Notes under the pieces: generated by a model
Database searches by the model: none
What the model was told of the DNA's origin: nothing
What the model saw: only the letters and a program-made list of their open reading frames with translations
Translations under genes and position numbers: made by a program
NCBI RefSeq assembly: GCF_007859815.1
Contig: NZ_SJPH01000006.1
Coordinates: 108,276 to 172,275, forward strand
Length of the DNA stretch: 64,000 nucleotides
Reading direction: 5' to 3'
From: Botrimarina hoheduenensis
GTDB lineage: Bacteria > Planctomycetota > Planctomycetia > Pirellulales > Lacipirellulaceae
In this document: positions 30,501 through 39,263 of the stretch, piece by piece
How the letters are laid out: every line of letters starts with the position of its first letter
Position numbering within the stretch: the first letter of the stretch is position 1

Positions 30501-33500
30501 GCCTGGGATACTCCGACCGATCTGCAAGGAGCAGCGAGTCTCAAACTCAAAGCATCGGAACCGGGCCGCTATCGGCTGGTGTATCAGTGCCGTGCGATCG
30601 ACGGGGCGGAGGTCACGGGGGGCGTGCTGTTCTCGATTCTCGGGCCGGGCTACGACGGCGACGGCTTCCGCTACAACGCGGTTGAGATCGTTCCCGACCA
30701 ACCCACCTATGCGGTGGGTGACACCGCACGGCTGCTAATCAGCACCGACGCACCCAACTCGACCGTGGCGTTGTTCTTGCGGGCGGAACAGAGCAGCTAC
30801 GCTCCTCCCCAGGTGATCCGGATCCCCGGGAAGAGCTACGTGTTCGAGTTGCCGATCACCGCAGCCGATCAGCCGAACATCTTTGTCGAGGCGGTGACGA
30901 TTGCCGAGGGACGAATGCACACGGCGGTCAAGCAGATTGTGGTTCCTCCCGCTCCGCGTGTGCTGGACGTTGAGGTGGTGCCTTCGGCGGATGCTTACTT
31001 GCCGGGACAAGAAGGAACCTTGCGCGTTCGGCTAACGGATGCGCAAGGCGTGCCGATCGTTGGCGAAGCGACCGTGGCGGTTTATGACCGTAGCGTCGAT
31101 GCGTTGGCGGGCGCGGCATCGGCTGGAGATTTCGTCAAGCGGTTCTGGCAGTGGCGGCGTAGTCATTCGCCCGCAGGCGCTGCCTCGCTAGAGAGCCCGG
31201 GCAGCTACCCGATTCAGCTGCCTGATAGCCTGACGATGGGGTACCTGGGCGTTTTTGATGACCTACTGCTCGCGGATCCTGGCGATAGGATCCTGGGCAG
31301 GGGCGTGCGATGGGGAGGCGGAGCCGGTGCTATCAGCGAAGTTGCAGATATGGCAATCGGGATGCCCATGGCGACGCGCGCCATGGCAAAATCCGAGCCA
31401 GCAGGCGAGAAACCAACGCTCCGCACGAACTTTGCTGACACCGCTTTGTGGGTCGGCGCGGTAGTGACCGATGCCGACGGCTTCGCCGTGCTGCCGATCA
31501 CGCTTCCCGAGAGCCTTACCGCGTGGCGGGTGCGGGTGTGGGCCATCAGCGATGGCGTGCGTGTCGGAGAGGGTTCTGCCGAGGTCGTGACGCGCAAGGA
31601 CCTGATGGTCCGCTTGCAGATGCCACGCCAACTAGTCGAAGGCGACACCGCGACCCTTTCGGCCGTTGTACACAACAAACTAACAACACCGCAGTCGGTC
31701 ACGGTTTGGTTGGAAGCCGCGGGAGAGTCGCTGAAGCTGCCCAGCGACGCACGCCGCGTGGTGCCGATTCCCGCCGGTGCCGAACAACGCATCGACTGGA
31801 CCGTGCAGGCCAGCACTGCCGGAGAGACGCCGGTTCAGGTCTTTGCCGAGGCGCGACCGAATCCGGAAGCGGACCTGGTCGCGAGTGACGGGGTTCAACT
31901 GCCCCTGACGGTGCTAGTGCACGGGTCCCTCCGCACGGAAACCTTCAGCGCAACGCTGGGCCCCGACCAACGTCAAGCGACTCTTGAGCTGGTTGTTCCC
32001 GAGAAACGGCGTGTCGAGACAACCCGGCTGGAGTTGCGCTATACGCCGACCCTGGTCGGCGCGATGCTCGACGCGTTGCCCTACCTGATCGAGTATCCGC
32101 ACGGCTGCACCGAGCAAACCCTCAACCGTTTTTTGCCCGCGGTCATTACCCGTCGTACAGTCGAGCAGTTGGGGGTCGATCTCGCCGAGAGAGCCGGAGC
32201 AGATCGTCTGGTGGGCCCGCCGGACGGCGTCAGGCAATCCGTGAACAACTTGCGTGAGGTCGACCGGCTTGTAGCCGAGGGACTCCGCCGACTGGAGGAG
32301 ATGCAGCTCTCCAATGGTGGGTGGGGCTGGTTCAGTGGCCTCACCGAACGTAGCACAGCCCACACCACGGCCGTGGTCGTGCGGGGTTTGATCGCTGCCC
32401 GGGCGAGCGGCGTCGCCGTTGCCGAGCCGATGCTCGACCGCGGCATCGCGTGGCTCAATGCGCACCGCAGCGTCGAGCTCAGCGCTCGGGACAACTACGG
32501 TCCGGAGGGCAAGCCGAACGATCCCGACTCGCCCAGCAAGCCTTACGCTGACGACTTGGACGCCCTTGTCCATCTGACGCTCGCCGAAGCCGGGCAGCAC
32601 AACGAAGCGATGCGCGAGCGACTCTTCACGGATCGGCTCAAGCTGGCGGTCTACGGCCGGGCCATGCTCGGTTTGGCCCTGCACGCCGAGGCCAATTCCT
32701 CTGCAGCGGCGAACAATCCGCGGCCTGCGATGCTACGCGACCGCGTGCTGCGCAACCTGCGGCAATACGTTGCCGTCGATGATGAGAACCAAACCGCTCG
32801 GCTCAACCTGCCCGACGACAACTGGTGGCGCTGGTACGGGAGCGAGTACGAGACCCACGCCATGTTCTTGCGGCTGCTTGCGGCCACCGAACCGCTCGGC
32901 GAGACCGCCTCGCGGATCGTCAAGCATCTGGTCGATGCCCGGCTGGACGGCGCACGGTGGAACAGCACCCGCGATACGGCCTTGGTGATCGAGGCCCTTT
33001 CGGAGTACGCGCTTGCCAGCGGTCAGGCCGCCGCCGAGGGCGAGTACGAGGTGTGGCTCGACGGTCGTAAACGCGATCAAACGCGGGTCGAGTCCGGTGA
33101 AGCGCTGCGGTTTGACGGTCGCTTCGTGCTGCGTGGCGAAGAGCTTGACTCCGGACGGCATACGCTTGAGCTACGCAAACGAGACGCAGGCCGACTCTAC
33201 GCGGGCGCTTCGCTGAGCTACTTCTCGCTGGAGCCCGACCTGCGCGCAGCCGGACTTGAGGTGCGGATCGAACGTCGTTTGTATCTGTTGCAAGACGCTC
33301 TCGCAGACGAGGCCGCGCCGCGCCGCGTGGCAACGCCGCACCGGGGTGTGGCACCAAGTGGGGCGGTGTTCGAGGTCGAACTGATCGTCACCAGCAAGAA
33401 CGACTACGAGTATGTCGTGATCGAAGACCCGCGCGCGGCCGGTTTTGAGGCGGTCGATACCCGCAGCGGCTACCTGGGAGCCGGGCTGGGGGCCTATGCC

Positions 33501-33701
33501 GAGTATCGCGACGCGGGGGCCCGGTTCTATGTGCGGTCCTTGCCACGCGGCGAGCACGCGCTGCGCTATCGATTGCGGGCCGAGAGCCCGGGTGTTTACG
33601 CCGCTCTGCCCGCGACGGTTACCGGCATGTATGCCCCGCGGCTTCGAGGCAACAGCGATGAAAACCGCTGGGAGATCGTGGACCGGTCCGCCAAGCCGTG
33701 A
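27561..33701 (+). CDS. Bacterial alpha-2-macroglobulin family protein
   Basis: This is a 2046-residue protein exported by a signal peptide (FPLVVLVTLGVIGPVRAADP). The N-terminal about 450 residues are helical and repeat-like; MG-type beta domains follow (for example VVTDRPVYRPEATVKFKAWI), then the A2M core LPESLTAWRVRVWAIS, and the thioester motif GCTEQ (Cys1516) with RFLPAV after it. The downstream alpha-helical thioester domain (GGWGWFSG, ARWNSTRDTALVIEAL) completes the plan. It would trap and neutralise proteases in the periplasm or at the surface. No lipobox is seen and no pbpC gene is adjacent, both unlike E. coli YfhM. I set the start at the ATG with GGAG just upstream. Confidence 0.93.
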   Translation: MSIFSLFLQRLLPALGTANRRTGQVVFPLVVLVTLGVIGPVRAADPLPSVAITLNESLPSSPAVAAAMTEGYWEEALQQAQQRLEVGDADATDLSAALSCLSELNRIDQADALIEAAVERYATNPALLLAAARGYRALPAYGVLLREVFQRGTWRGGDRSVNAAARDRVRILQLLTRALRLSDSQADLRAEIARELASNVFPQSYSRGAPPLQLLTDLESLPPLDRQNEETLTPLLLKEDGTLVLHEIPESWEAARTDGERWRWALAEWGRLDPDGPADAELAYAEFLQEFLGIGAFNNDYPEDDAFVTDLSMLGDDEVIADVGQGAKRYALPEGHRFMSRMAKYGAWQSLAEEYLNRCQRGRAADVLRTALAEVPLQTAEKSANDFDAELAAEQLDQIIRPWARTSAWGETRHVAGEAPRLRIEHRNTERIDFTARRIAVDTLLDDLEKALEASDGESAERLQMLEGLGWEMLQTEAAKYLGPLLAEWSTPTPRAADHGDTATVVSVPLPEAGVYLVTGRPAGGSEFQQIVRVVDTALVRKPAAEGMVLGVLDARDGSPVTDATVRLFGYRSRYGKERTKPRIETLRDEAKIDASGWVGVFLKPAAADEEPMQWLCRARGTDGRSAYLGFERLWRRQPAEGLPNATRTYVVTDRPVYRPEATVKFKAWIARPDYSKPPTEASNEFAHQAFEVEITDPQGEQVWQGLLTATTYGGLAGEFTPAAGSPLGVYRIQIVGFGGGAFRVEEYRKPEFEVTVEGPAEAVRWNEPFEAVIGADYYFGDPVAGASVTYRVERRVKSGSPLPPAPWDWLYGRGYGWLAEDAPWYPQWGRWGCPAPLPEWNTPGWSAPATTVLSGTGRLDASGRLRLSIETDGDDQDLAPSVPGYEYTVSVEVTDASRRTQSATGKVLVSKQPAVTTVWLARGFYSVGETINATSQVRLPDGKAVGGAGRFVLYKVTRSERSDQDPADKLTTLEETEVQAWDTPTDLQGAASLKLKASEPGRYRLVYQCRAIDGAEVTGGVLFSILGPGYDGDGFRYNAVEIVPDQPTYAVGDTARLLISTDAPNSTVALFLRAEQSSYAPPQVIRIPGKSYVFELPITAADQPNIFVEAVTIAEGRMHTAVKQIVVPPAPRVLDVEVVPSADAYLPGQEGTLRVRLTDAQGVPIVGEATVAVYDRSVDALAGAASAGDFVKRFWQWRRSHSPAGAASLESPGSYPIQLPDSLTMGYLGVFDDLLLADPGDRILGRGVRWGGGAGAISEVADMAIGMPMATRAMAKSEPAGEKPTLRTNFADTALWVGAVVTDADGFAVLPITLPESLTAWRVRVWAISDGVRVGEGSAEVVTRKDLMVRLQMPRQLVEGDTATLSAVVHNKLTTPQSVTVWLEAAGESLKLPSDARRVVPIPAGAEQRIDWTVQASTAGETPVQVFAEARPNPEADLVASDGVQLPLTVLVHGSLRTETFSATLGPDQRQATLELVVPEKRRVETTRLELRYTPTLVGAMLDALPYLIEYPHGCTEQTLNRFLPAVITRRTVEQLGVDLAERAGADRLVGPPDGVRQSVNNLREVDRLVAEGLRRLEEMQLSNGGWGWFSGLTERSTAHTTAVVVRGLIAARASGVAVAEPMLDRGIAWLNAHRSVELSARDNYGPEGKPNDPDSPSKPYADDLDALVHLTLAEAGQHNEAMRERLFTDRLKLAVYGRAMLGLALHAEANSSAAANNPRPAMLRDRVLRNLRQYVAVDDENQTARLNLPDDNWWRWYGSEYETHAMFLRLLAATEPLGETASRIVKHLVDARLDGARWNSTRDTALVIEALSEYALASGQAAAEGEYEVWLDGRKRDQTRVESGEALRFDGRFVLRGEELDSGRHTLELRKRDAGRLYAGASLSYFSLEPDLRAAGLEVRIERRLYLLQDALADEAAPRRVATPHRGVAPSGAVFEVELIVTSKNDYEYVVIEDPRAAGFEAVDTRSGYLGAGLGAYAEYRDAGARFYVRSLPRGEHALRYRLRAESPGVYAALPATVTGMYAPRLRGNSDENRWEIVDRSAKP

Positions 33702-33840
33702 GAGCCGGTATACTCCGGTGCTTCTGGCAAAAGGCCTGTCAATTGAGGGCCCTGCGGAATCCGGCCCGAGCGGATCCAGGCCGGGCGCGACCCCGCTGCC
33801 CCCTTGGCCGCGGAGAAGTAATACAACATCAGGAGCGAAG

Positions 33841-34479
33841 ATGTCGGCTACCTCTACCGTCAGCGAAGAGCAGGTGCTCGTGGTCCCTACCACTGAGCTG
33901 CACGCGATCGGTCACTTTCAGGGTTTCTCGGCGGAGGTGGATCGCTATCTGAAGCCGTTGCTGGCGAGCAGCGCACTTGCCTATCGGCCACGCAGCGCGA
34001 TGGAAGAGGATCCCTCCTTCAAGCAGTTGATCCCCTACGTCTTGATGAGGCATACGGACTCTCAGGGTGTCGTCTGGCTGTTCACCTACCAGCGCGGGCA
34101 GGGCGGAGGCGAGTCGCGGTTGCGGGCCAAGCGAAGCGTTGGTGTCGGCGGGCACATCTCGACGCTTGACGCCAACCACTCGCAGGCGGCAGCCGATGCG
34201 GGACTGTACCGTCGCGGCTTGGAGCGTGAGCTGGCGGAAGAAGTGCGCATCGAAGGCCCCTATCGCGAACAGATGGTCGGTTTGATCAACGACGATGAGA
34301 CCCCCGTCGGCCTCGTTCACTTGGGGGTCGTTCACGTCTTCGATGTCGAATCCCCTCAGGTCACACCGTGTGAAGACGACCTGGCAGACGCCCGCTTCCT
34401 GCCGGTAAATGAGATCTTGTCCCAGATCGAGCACTACGAGTCCTGGTCGCAGATCGCGGTTCGCGCGCTCTTTGGCTGA
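33841..34479 (+). CDS. Predicted NUDIX-fold phosphoesterase (COG4112-like)
   Basis: This 212-residue protein contains a stretched NUDIX signature: RSVGVGGHISTLD, then after an insertion RGLERELAEEVRI, followed by INDDETPVGLVHLGVVHVFDV, which fits the 'predicted phosphoesterase, NUDIX family' group. The opening VVPTTELHAIGHFQGFS and RHTDSQGVVWLFTYQRG strands agree. The substrate is unknown. AGGAG lies 6 nt before the ATG. It sits between the macroglobulin and the cysteine desulfurase, all on +, spacing 139 and 59 bp. Confidence 0.82.
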   Translation: MSATSTVSEEQVLVVPTTELHAIGHFQGFSAEVDRYLKPLLASSALAYRPRSAMEEDPSFKQLIPYVLMRHTDSQGVVWLFTYQRGQGGGESRLRAKRSVGVGGHISTLDANHSQAAADAGLYRRGLERELAEEVRIEGPYREQMVGLINDDETPVGLVHLGVVHVFDVESPQVTPCEDDLADARFLPVNEILSQIEHYESWSQIAVRALFG

Positions 34480-34538
34480 TCGCGTGACCGCGCTGCGACG
34501 GCATTTCCTTAAGCGCTAGCGTTTTAAACGTCAGCCGC

Positions 34539-35720
34539 ATGGCACCCAGCGAACCGATCTATCTGGACAACCACGCCACCACGCGGGTCGATCCGCGTGT
34601 GGTGGAAGCGATGCTCCCGTGGTTTACCGAGGCGTATGGCAACGCGGGTAGCGTGGGGCATGCTTACGGGCATGCCGCTCGCGAAGCGGTTGAGCAAGCA
34701 CGCGAAACCATTGCAGGGGCGATCGGTGCGCGGCCGGGGGAGATCGTCTTCACCAGCGGTGCGACCGAGAGCAACAATCTGGCCATCCGCGGCGTTGCCG
34801 AGCGACCCCGCCGGCGAGGCGACCATCTGGTGAGTGTTGTCACGGAACACGCCGCGGTGTTGGAACCGTTGGAACGACTCGCGCGGGGAACGCACCGACT
34901 TTCGCTTCTATCGGTCGAGCCCCACACCTCGTCGCAAGCCGGTGTTGTCGATCCGCAGCAAGCCGCCGAAACGATCGACTCGGACACCTGTTTGGTCTCG
35001 GTCATGCTGGCGAACAACGAGATCGGTGTGATCCAGCCCCTCGCCCCGCTTGCCTCTGCGGCGCACGCCGTTGGGGCTCTGCTGCATACCGATGCCACAC
35101 AAGCGGTCGGCAAGCTTCCGATCGATGTCGAAGCTCTGGGCGTTGATCTGATGAGCTTCTCAGCACACAAGCTCTACGGGCCTAAGGGGGTGGGGGCATT
35201 GTATGTCCGTGGTCGCGATCCGATCGTGCGGCTTGCCCCGCTCGTGGTGGGGGGCGGCCAAGAACGGGGCCGACGGAGCGGCACGCACAACGTGCCGGGC
35301 ATCGTCGGTTTCGCTCGTGCGGTGGAGCTTTGCACGCAAACGCTTGAGGAGGAGCGCCGTCATCTGCGGACCCTGCGCGATCGGTTGCTAGCGGGACTCG
35401 TTGCCCAGATTCCCGACCTCCGAATGTGCGGCCCCGATCCCGCGACAACCGCCCGCCTGGAGGGCAATCTGAACGTGTGGATCCCCCAGGTCGATGGCGA
35501 GACGATTATGCTTGCAGCCCCCCAAGTCGCGATGAGCAGCGGTGCCGCCTGCTCCTCGGCCGATCCCGAGCCGAGCCACGTGCTTCGCGCGCTGGGACTT
35601 TCGGCCGACGAGGCCCGTTGCACGCTCCGGCTAGGCGTCGGGCGGTTCAACACGATGGCCCAGATCGAGCAGGCCATCGAGGCCATCGGCGACGCCGTGC
35701 ACCGGCTGCGTAAGGGCTGA
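34539..35720 (+). CDS. iscS: Cysteine desulfurase (NifS/IscS type)
   Basis: This 393-residue PLP enzyme takes sulfur from cysteine for Fe-S clusters and other thio-cofactors. Motifs: YLDNHATTRVDPRV, SGATESNNLAIRG, EHAAVLEPLE, ANNEIGVIQPL, HTDATQAVGK, the PLP lysine in SFSAHKLYGPKG (Lys211), and the active-site cysteine in SSGAACSS (Cys338), a short-loop type. The iscA-type carrier follows 161 bp downstream on the same strand, a natural partner. Confidence 0.95.
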   Translation: MAPSEPIYLDNHATTRVDPRVVEAMLPWFTEAYGNAGSVGHAYGHAAREAVEQARETIAGAIGARPGEIVFTSGATESNNLAIRGVAERPRRRGDHLVSVVTEHAAVLEPLERLARGTHRLSLLSVEPHTSSQAGVVDPQQAAETIDSDTCLVSVMLANNEIGVIQPLAPLASAAHAVGALLHTDATQAVGKLPIDVEALGVDLMSFSAHKLYGPKGVGALYVRGRDPIVRLAPLVVGGGQERGRRSGTHNVPGIVGFARAVELCTQTLEEERRHLRTLRDRLLAGLVAQIPDLRMCGPDPATTARLEGNLNVWIPQVDGETIMLAAPQVAMSSGAACSSADPEPSHVLRALGLSADEARCTLRLGVGRFNTMAQIEQAIEAIGDAVHRLRKG

Positions 35721-35881
35721 TTCCTCGGTCATAGCGCAGATCGGGGGGCAGGGGTAGCGCTGGTATATGCCACGGATTTGACGACTTCCGTTCCCCCCAC
35801 GGCACAGATGGCTATACTTGGGTATTGAATCACCTAGTCGCCGGGTCTGACCCGGCTGTCAACCATTAAGGGCAGAGTTCT

Positions 35882-36214
35882 ATGGGCGTTGTGCTCACCG
35901 AAAAGGCTGCGGCCGAAGTCAAGCGGATCGTTGATGACCAGAAGCTGGAGGAAGGCACCGTGCTGCGGGTCGGGGTTACCGGCGGCGGATGCAGCGGTTT
36001 TTCCTATGCTTTGGGATTCGACACCAGTTACGACGAGACCGTCGATAGCAAGTTCGACTTTCACGGCGTCTCGGTCGTTGTGGACAAGAAGAGCGCGCTG
36101 TACCTCGACGGCACCACGGTCGATTTCTACGACGGCATCGAGAAGCGGGGCTTCACGTTCGAGAACCCCAACGCCGTAAAGTCGTGCGGCTGCGGCAGCT
36201 CATTCCAGGCCTGA
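35882..36214 (+). CDS. A-type Fe-S carrier (IscA/ErpA family)
   Basis: This 110-residue protein accepts and hands over Fe-S clusters. It has the three conserved cysteines: Cys37 in GGGCSGFSY and Cys102/Cys104 in SCGCGSSF, plus [23 protein letters not shown] and FENPNA. The start ATG at 35882 fits the family's MGV..T opening. ErpA or IscA cannot be told apart from this alone. It probably works with the neighbouring desulfurase and supports LipA about 4 kb away. Confidence 0.94.
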   Translation: MGVVLTEKAAAEVKRIVDDQKLEEGTVLRVGVTGGGCSGFSYALGFDTSYDETVDSKFDFHGVSVVVDKKSALYLDGTTVDFYDGIEKRGFTFENPNAVKSCGCGSSFQA

Positions 36215-36307
36215 TCGAACCCGACACGCGGGAAGGCCAGCAAGGTTGCTGGGGTGCTCCCGCGGCGTTGGGTAGGTTTTGCCCGCACAATCAGCATAAA
36301 TTGCGCA

Positions 36308-36343
36308 GAACGGCCCCGCTGAGCCATCTCAGCGGGGCCGTTC
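36308..36343 (+). terminator. Strong hairpin after the A-type carrier gene
   Basis: A perfect 16-bp stem, GAACGGCCCCGCTGAG (36308-36323) and CTCAGCGGGGCCGTTC (36328-36343), with a CCAT loop, lies 93 bp after the stop. The T-rich stretch after it (TCGGTTTCTT) is weak, but the stem is exceptionally stable. It probably ends iscA transcription before the pilin gene. Confidence 0.75.
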
Positions 36344-36464
36344 TCGGTTTCTTGCGGTCCCCCGCTGTCCGCGCGGGCTAGGCTTCTGGTGAGTGTGTCG
36401 GTTTGCCCTTCTTGGGCAGAGCCGTTTCTTGTCCGCCCTTTCGTCGCCAAACCGAGCCGCACCG

Positions 36465-36641
36465 ATGCGTCGAGTCTCGCGTCTGATCCGCCGCGAAGAG
36501 GCCGCCACCACCGTCGAATACGCGGTGGTCCTGGCGTTTATCGCGGGGGCGTGCATCGCATCGGTGCTGGCGATGTCGAACGCCGCGGGCAACAGCTACA
36601 ACAGCTCTGCGACGCAGCTTTCGGGGGCGTTGGGTTCGTAA
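36465..36641 (+). CDS. Flp/Fap-type pilin
   Basis: This 58-residue protein begins with a basic leader (MRRVSRLIRREEAATT) and continues VEYAVVLAFIAGACIASVLAMS, the class IVb (Flp) pilin form with Glu at +5-like position before a long hydrophobic helix; the Ser/Asn-rich tail is short. A prepilin peptidase such as TadV would cut before the hydrophobic part. No tad secretion genes are near, so it is an orphan in this window. I set the start at the ATG just before the basic leader. Tight adherence or a pseudopilin role is possible. Confidence 0.82.
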   Translation: MRRVSRLIRREEAATTVEYAVVLAFIAGACIASVLAMSNAAGNSYNSSATQLSGALGS

Positions 36642-36714
36642 CCGAACCGCACGCCACGGGAAGCGTTCCTCCGCGCAGCTGATGCGTGCGGCTCCTGCCG
36701 TCCTCCCCTCTGCC

Positions 36715-37782
36715 TCACAAGATGAGCATCGCGTCACCGTAGCTGTAAAAGCGGTAACGTTCGCGGAGGGCTTCTTCATAGGCACGACGAACCAACTCAA
36801 CCCCACCCAGCGCCTGTACCAACAGCAGCAGCGTAGTGCGTGGAAAGTGGAAGTTGGTCATCAGCCCGTCTACCGCGGCAAATCGGTGGGGCGGTCTAAT
36901 GAAAAGTTGCGTTTCACCCTGCCACGGGCCAACCGCCTCGCCCGGCTGAGCGTGTTGAGCGGCGGTCTCGAGGGTGCGTACCGCGGTGGTACCCACCGCG
37001 ATGATCCGGCCCCCCGCGGCCCGCGTGCCGTTGATCCGTTGCGCACACTCGGCCGTTAGTTCGCACCATTCGGCGTGCATCTGGTGTTTGTCGGGGGTGT
37101 CGGACGTTATCGGCCGGAAGGTTCCAAGCCCCACATGCAGCGTGACCGCCGCGAAGTCGACCTCTACCTCTTCGATCTTGCGCAGCAGGGGCTTCGTGAA
37201 GTGCAATCCGGCGGTCGGCGCGGCAACAGCCCCCGGCTTGCGGGCGTAGACGGTCTGATAGCGCTCGATATCCGTCGGGGCCATATCGCCGCCGCGGATG
37301 TAGTGCGGCAGAGGGACGCGGCCCACCTGGGCGAGCAACTCATCCGAAGGGGTCTCGCTCTCGGGATGGGCGAGCCATTCTCCTCCTTCGAGTCGATCAA
37401 GCAGCCACAGCTTAAGGGTTTCCCGGCCCTCGTGGTCGGTGAGTGTCACGCACTCGCGTTCTTGCAGTCGGCCGCGCGTTTTGCAGACGATCCGCCAGTC
37501 GCCGTTGGGCTCGACTCCCAGCAGCAATCCCTGCCAAGCACCGCCGGTCGCAGAGCGGTGGCCGACGAGTTTTGCGGGGATCACCCGGGTGTCGTTCAGC
37601 ACGAGTCGGTCGCCGGCCTGCAACAGGCCGGGCAGGTCGCGCACGTAGTGGTGCGAGAGCTCTTGCGCCTGACGATCGACGACCAGCAGCCGCGCGTCGG
37701 ACCGGTTGGCCAGAGGCTCTTGCGCGATCAGCTCACGCGGCAGATCGTAGTCAAACAGCAGGGCATCGTTGTCGTCAGGCAT
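36715..37782 (-). CDS. queA: S-adenosylmethionine:tRNA ribosyltransferase-isomerase
   Basis: This 355-residue enzyme adds the epoxycyclopentane ring in queuosine synthesis on tRNA. Motifs: FDYDLPRELIAQEPLANRSDARLLVVDR, VLNDTRVIPAKL, LPHYIRG, YQTVYARKPGAVAAPTAGLHFT, LHVGLGTFRPI, HAEWCELT, GTTAVRTLET, and the end FHFPRTTLLLLVQAL. The ATG at 37782 starts the family sequence; the longer upstream frame (63 codons) is unlike QueA. It is convergent with the pilin gene and divergent from rsmH. Other queuosine genes are not in the window. Confidence 0.96.
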   Translation of the reverse strand: MPDDNDALLFDYDLPRELIAQEPLANRSDARLLVVDRQAQELSHHYVRDLPGLLQAGDRLVLNDTRVIPAKLVGHRSATGGAWQGLLLGVEPNGDWRIVCKTRGRLQERECVTLTDHEGRETLKLWLLDRLEGGEWLAHPESETPSDELLAQVGRVPLPHYIRGGDMAPTDIERYQTVYARKPGAVAAPTAGLHFTKPLLRKIEEVEVDFAAVTLHVGLGTFRPITSDTPDKHQMHAEWCELTAECAQRINGTRAAGGRIIAVGTTAVRTLETAAQHAQPGEAVGPWQGETQLFIRPPHRFAAVDGLMTNFHFPRTTLLLLVQALGGVELVRRAYEEALRERYRFYSYGDAMLIL

Positions 37783-37979
37783 CGTTTCTTGGGGCGGCTC
37801 GCGGGGGGAGAGCAATCGAACGGGGCATCGTAAGCAAGGCGGGGCGGCCCGGCGATGGGTCACGCGATTGTCACCAGAGTGTGACGAGGCTGTCGCCGCC
37901 GCTGCGCCCCAAGGCCATTGCCGTCGCGGAAGCCAGAGCCCATTGCCGCCGCAGGGCCCAGAGGATAGCAAAGCGGAGA

Positions 37980-38879
37980 ATGGACCAACCGCAATCGCCG
38001 CCGCCCGCTTCGACCCTTCACGTCCCCGTCATGCCTCGGGAGGCGATCGAAGGACTCGCCATCCAGCCGGGGCATATCATCCTCGATGGTACGCTGGGGG
38101 GGGGCGGGCATACGCGGCTTATCGCTCAGCAAGTGGGCCCCAACGGCTGCGTTGTGGCCGTGGATCGCGATCCGGTGGCGGTCGCCCGCGCGGAAACGAC
38201 CCTCCGAGGCCTGCCCGTTCTCGTCTCGAACGCGAGCTATGCCGAAGCCGCAGAAGTCCTTGCCGAGGCCTCGATCGAGCGGCTCAACGGCATTTTGCTC
38301 GACCTGGGGCTATCCAGCGACCAGCTCGAAGACCGTCAACGGGGGTTCAGCTTCCACGCCCGCGGACCGCTCGATCTGCGTTTTGATCCCAACAACGGTG
38401 AGCCCGCCACCAAGCTGATCGCTCGATTAAGTGCCGAGCACCTGGCGGACTTGATCTATGCCTACGGCGAAGAACGGTGCAGCCGGCGAATTGCTGCCGC
38501 GATTGTGGATCGCCGTCGTGAGCGCCCGATCCAGACGAGCGAGGATCTGGCGGACATCATCCGGCGGGCCGTGCCCAAGAACTACGACCCTCGTATCGAT
38601 CCGGCGACCCGTACGTTTCAGGCACTGCGGATTGCCGTTAACTCCGAGCTCGATCACCTCGAGCGGGCCCTTCAACTTCTTCCCACGCTGCTCGCACCGG
38701 GCGGCAGATTTGTCGTCATCAGCTTTCATTCGCTCGAGGATCGGCTGGTGAAAGTTGCCTTTCGACGCGACGAACGGTTGCGGCCGCTAGCATCCAAGCC
38801 GCTGATACCCACCGCGGAGGAAATCGCCGCGAATCCGCGTTCGCGGAGCGCGAAGCTGCGGGTCGCAGAGCGTTGTTGA
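37980..38879 (+). CDS. rsmH: 16S rRNA (cytosine1402-N4)-methyltransferase RsmH
   Basis: This 299-residue SAM-dependent enzyme (also MraW) methylates C1402 of 16S rRNA. Motifs: HVPVMPREAIEGL, DGTLGGGGHT (SAM loop), VDRDPVAV, LLDLGLSSDQLEDRQRGFSFHARGPLDLRFD, YGEERCSRRIAAAIV, QALRIAVNSELDHL and FVVISFHSLEDRLVK. GGAG lies 4-5 nt before the ATG. In most bacteria it is followed by ftsL and ftsI; here only a small one-helix protein follows, so the division cluster is broken up, as is usual in planctomycetes. Confidence 0.96.
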   Translation: MDQPQSPPPASTLHVPVMPREAIEGLAIQPGHIILDGTLGGGGHTRLIAQQVGPNGCVVAVDRDPVAVARAETTLRGLPVLVSNASYAEAAEVLAEASIERLNGILLDLGLSSDQLEDRQRGFSFHARGPLDLRFDPNNGEPATKLIARLSAEHLADLIYAYGEERCSRRIAAAIVDRRRERPIQTSEDLADIIRRAVPKNYDPRIDPATRTFQALRIAVNSELDHLERALQLLPTLLAPGGRFVVISFHSLEDRLVKVAFRRDERLRPLASKPLIPTAEEIAANPRSRSAKLRVAERC

Positions 38880-38911
38880 CGCGCAGGGCAAAGCCTGCGA
38901 CAAGCCGGCCA

Positions 38912-39193
38912 ATGCCGACCGAACAGCCCGCCAGCCAACCGAAGCCCTCCCCGGCCACCGACGACGCCTCGCGCGTCGGCTGGTTCCTCACGGCCATCAC
39001 GTGCCTGATCGTCGTCGTCGGATTGGCGGTCATCAACTACGTAACCGGCAGTCGGCCGCGTCCCGAACCGATCGCTCCGCGACCGTCCGACAACCCGTCC
39101 GAAGCGTTGGCGACCCCTAAAACGCCTCCTCCGATCGTGCTCCGCGCGGCGGAAATCGCCGACCAGCGGCGTGACGCCCCGCTTTATCGCTAG
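38912..39193 (+). CDS. Small single-pass membrane protein downstream of rsmH
   Basis: This 93-residue protein has a Pro/Ser-rich N-terminus, one membrane helix (FLTAITCLIVVVGLAVINYV, about residues 30-50) and a Pro-rich outer tail ending EIADQRRDAPLYR. It sits 33 bp after rsmH, the position of ftsL in classical clusters, and has the same single-pass topology, but it has no FtsL leucine-zipper segment. I do not recognise the family. A TTG start 13 codons upstream is possible; I preferred the ATG. Confidence 0.6.
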   Translation: MPTEQPASQPKPSPATDDASRVGWFLTAITCLIVVVGLAVINYVTGSRPRPEPIAPRPSDNPSEALATPKTPPPIVLRAAEIADQRRDAPLYR

Positions 39194-39263
39194 CCCTCGG
39201 GCGGCAAAGCCACGCTGATGAGGGGGGCACCCGTGTGAGTCTTCCCGTAGCTAGACTGGGGGA

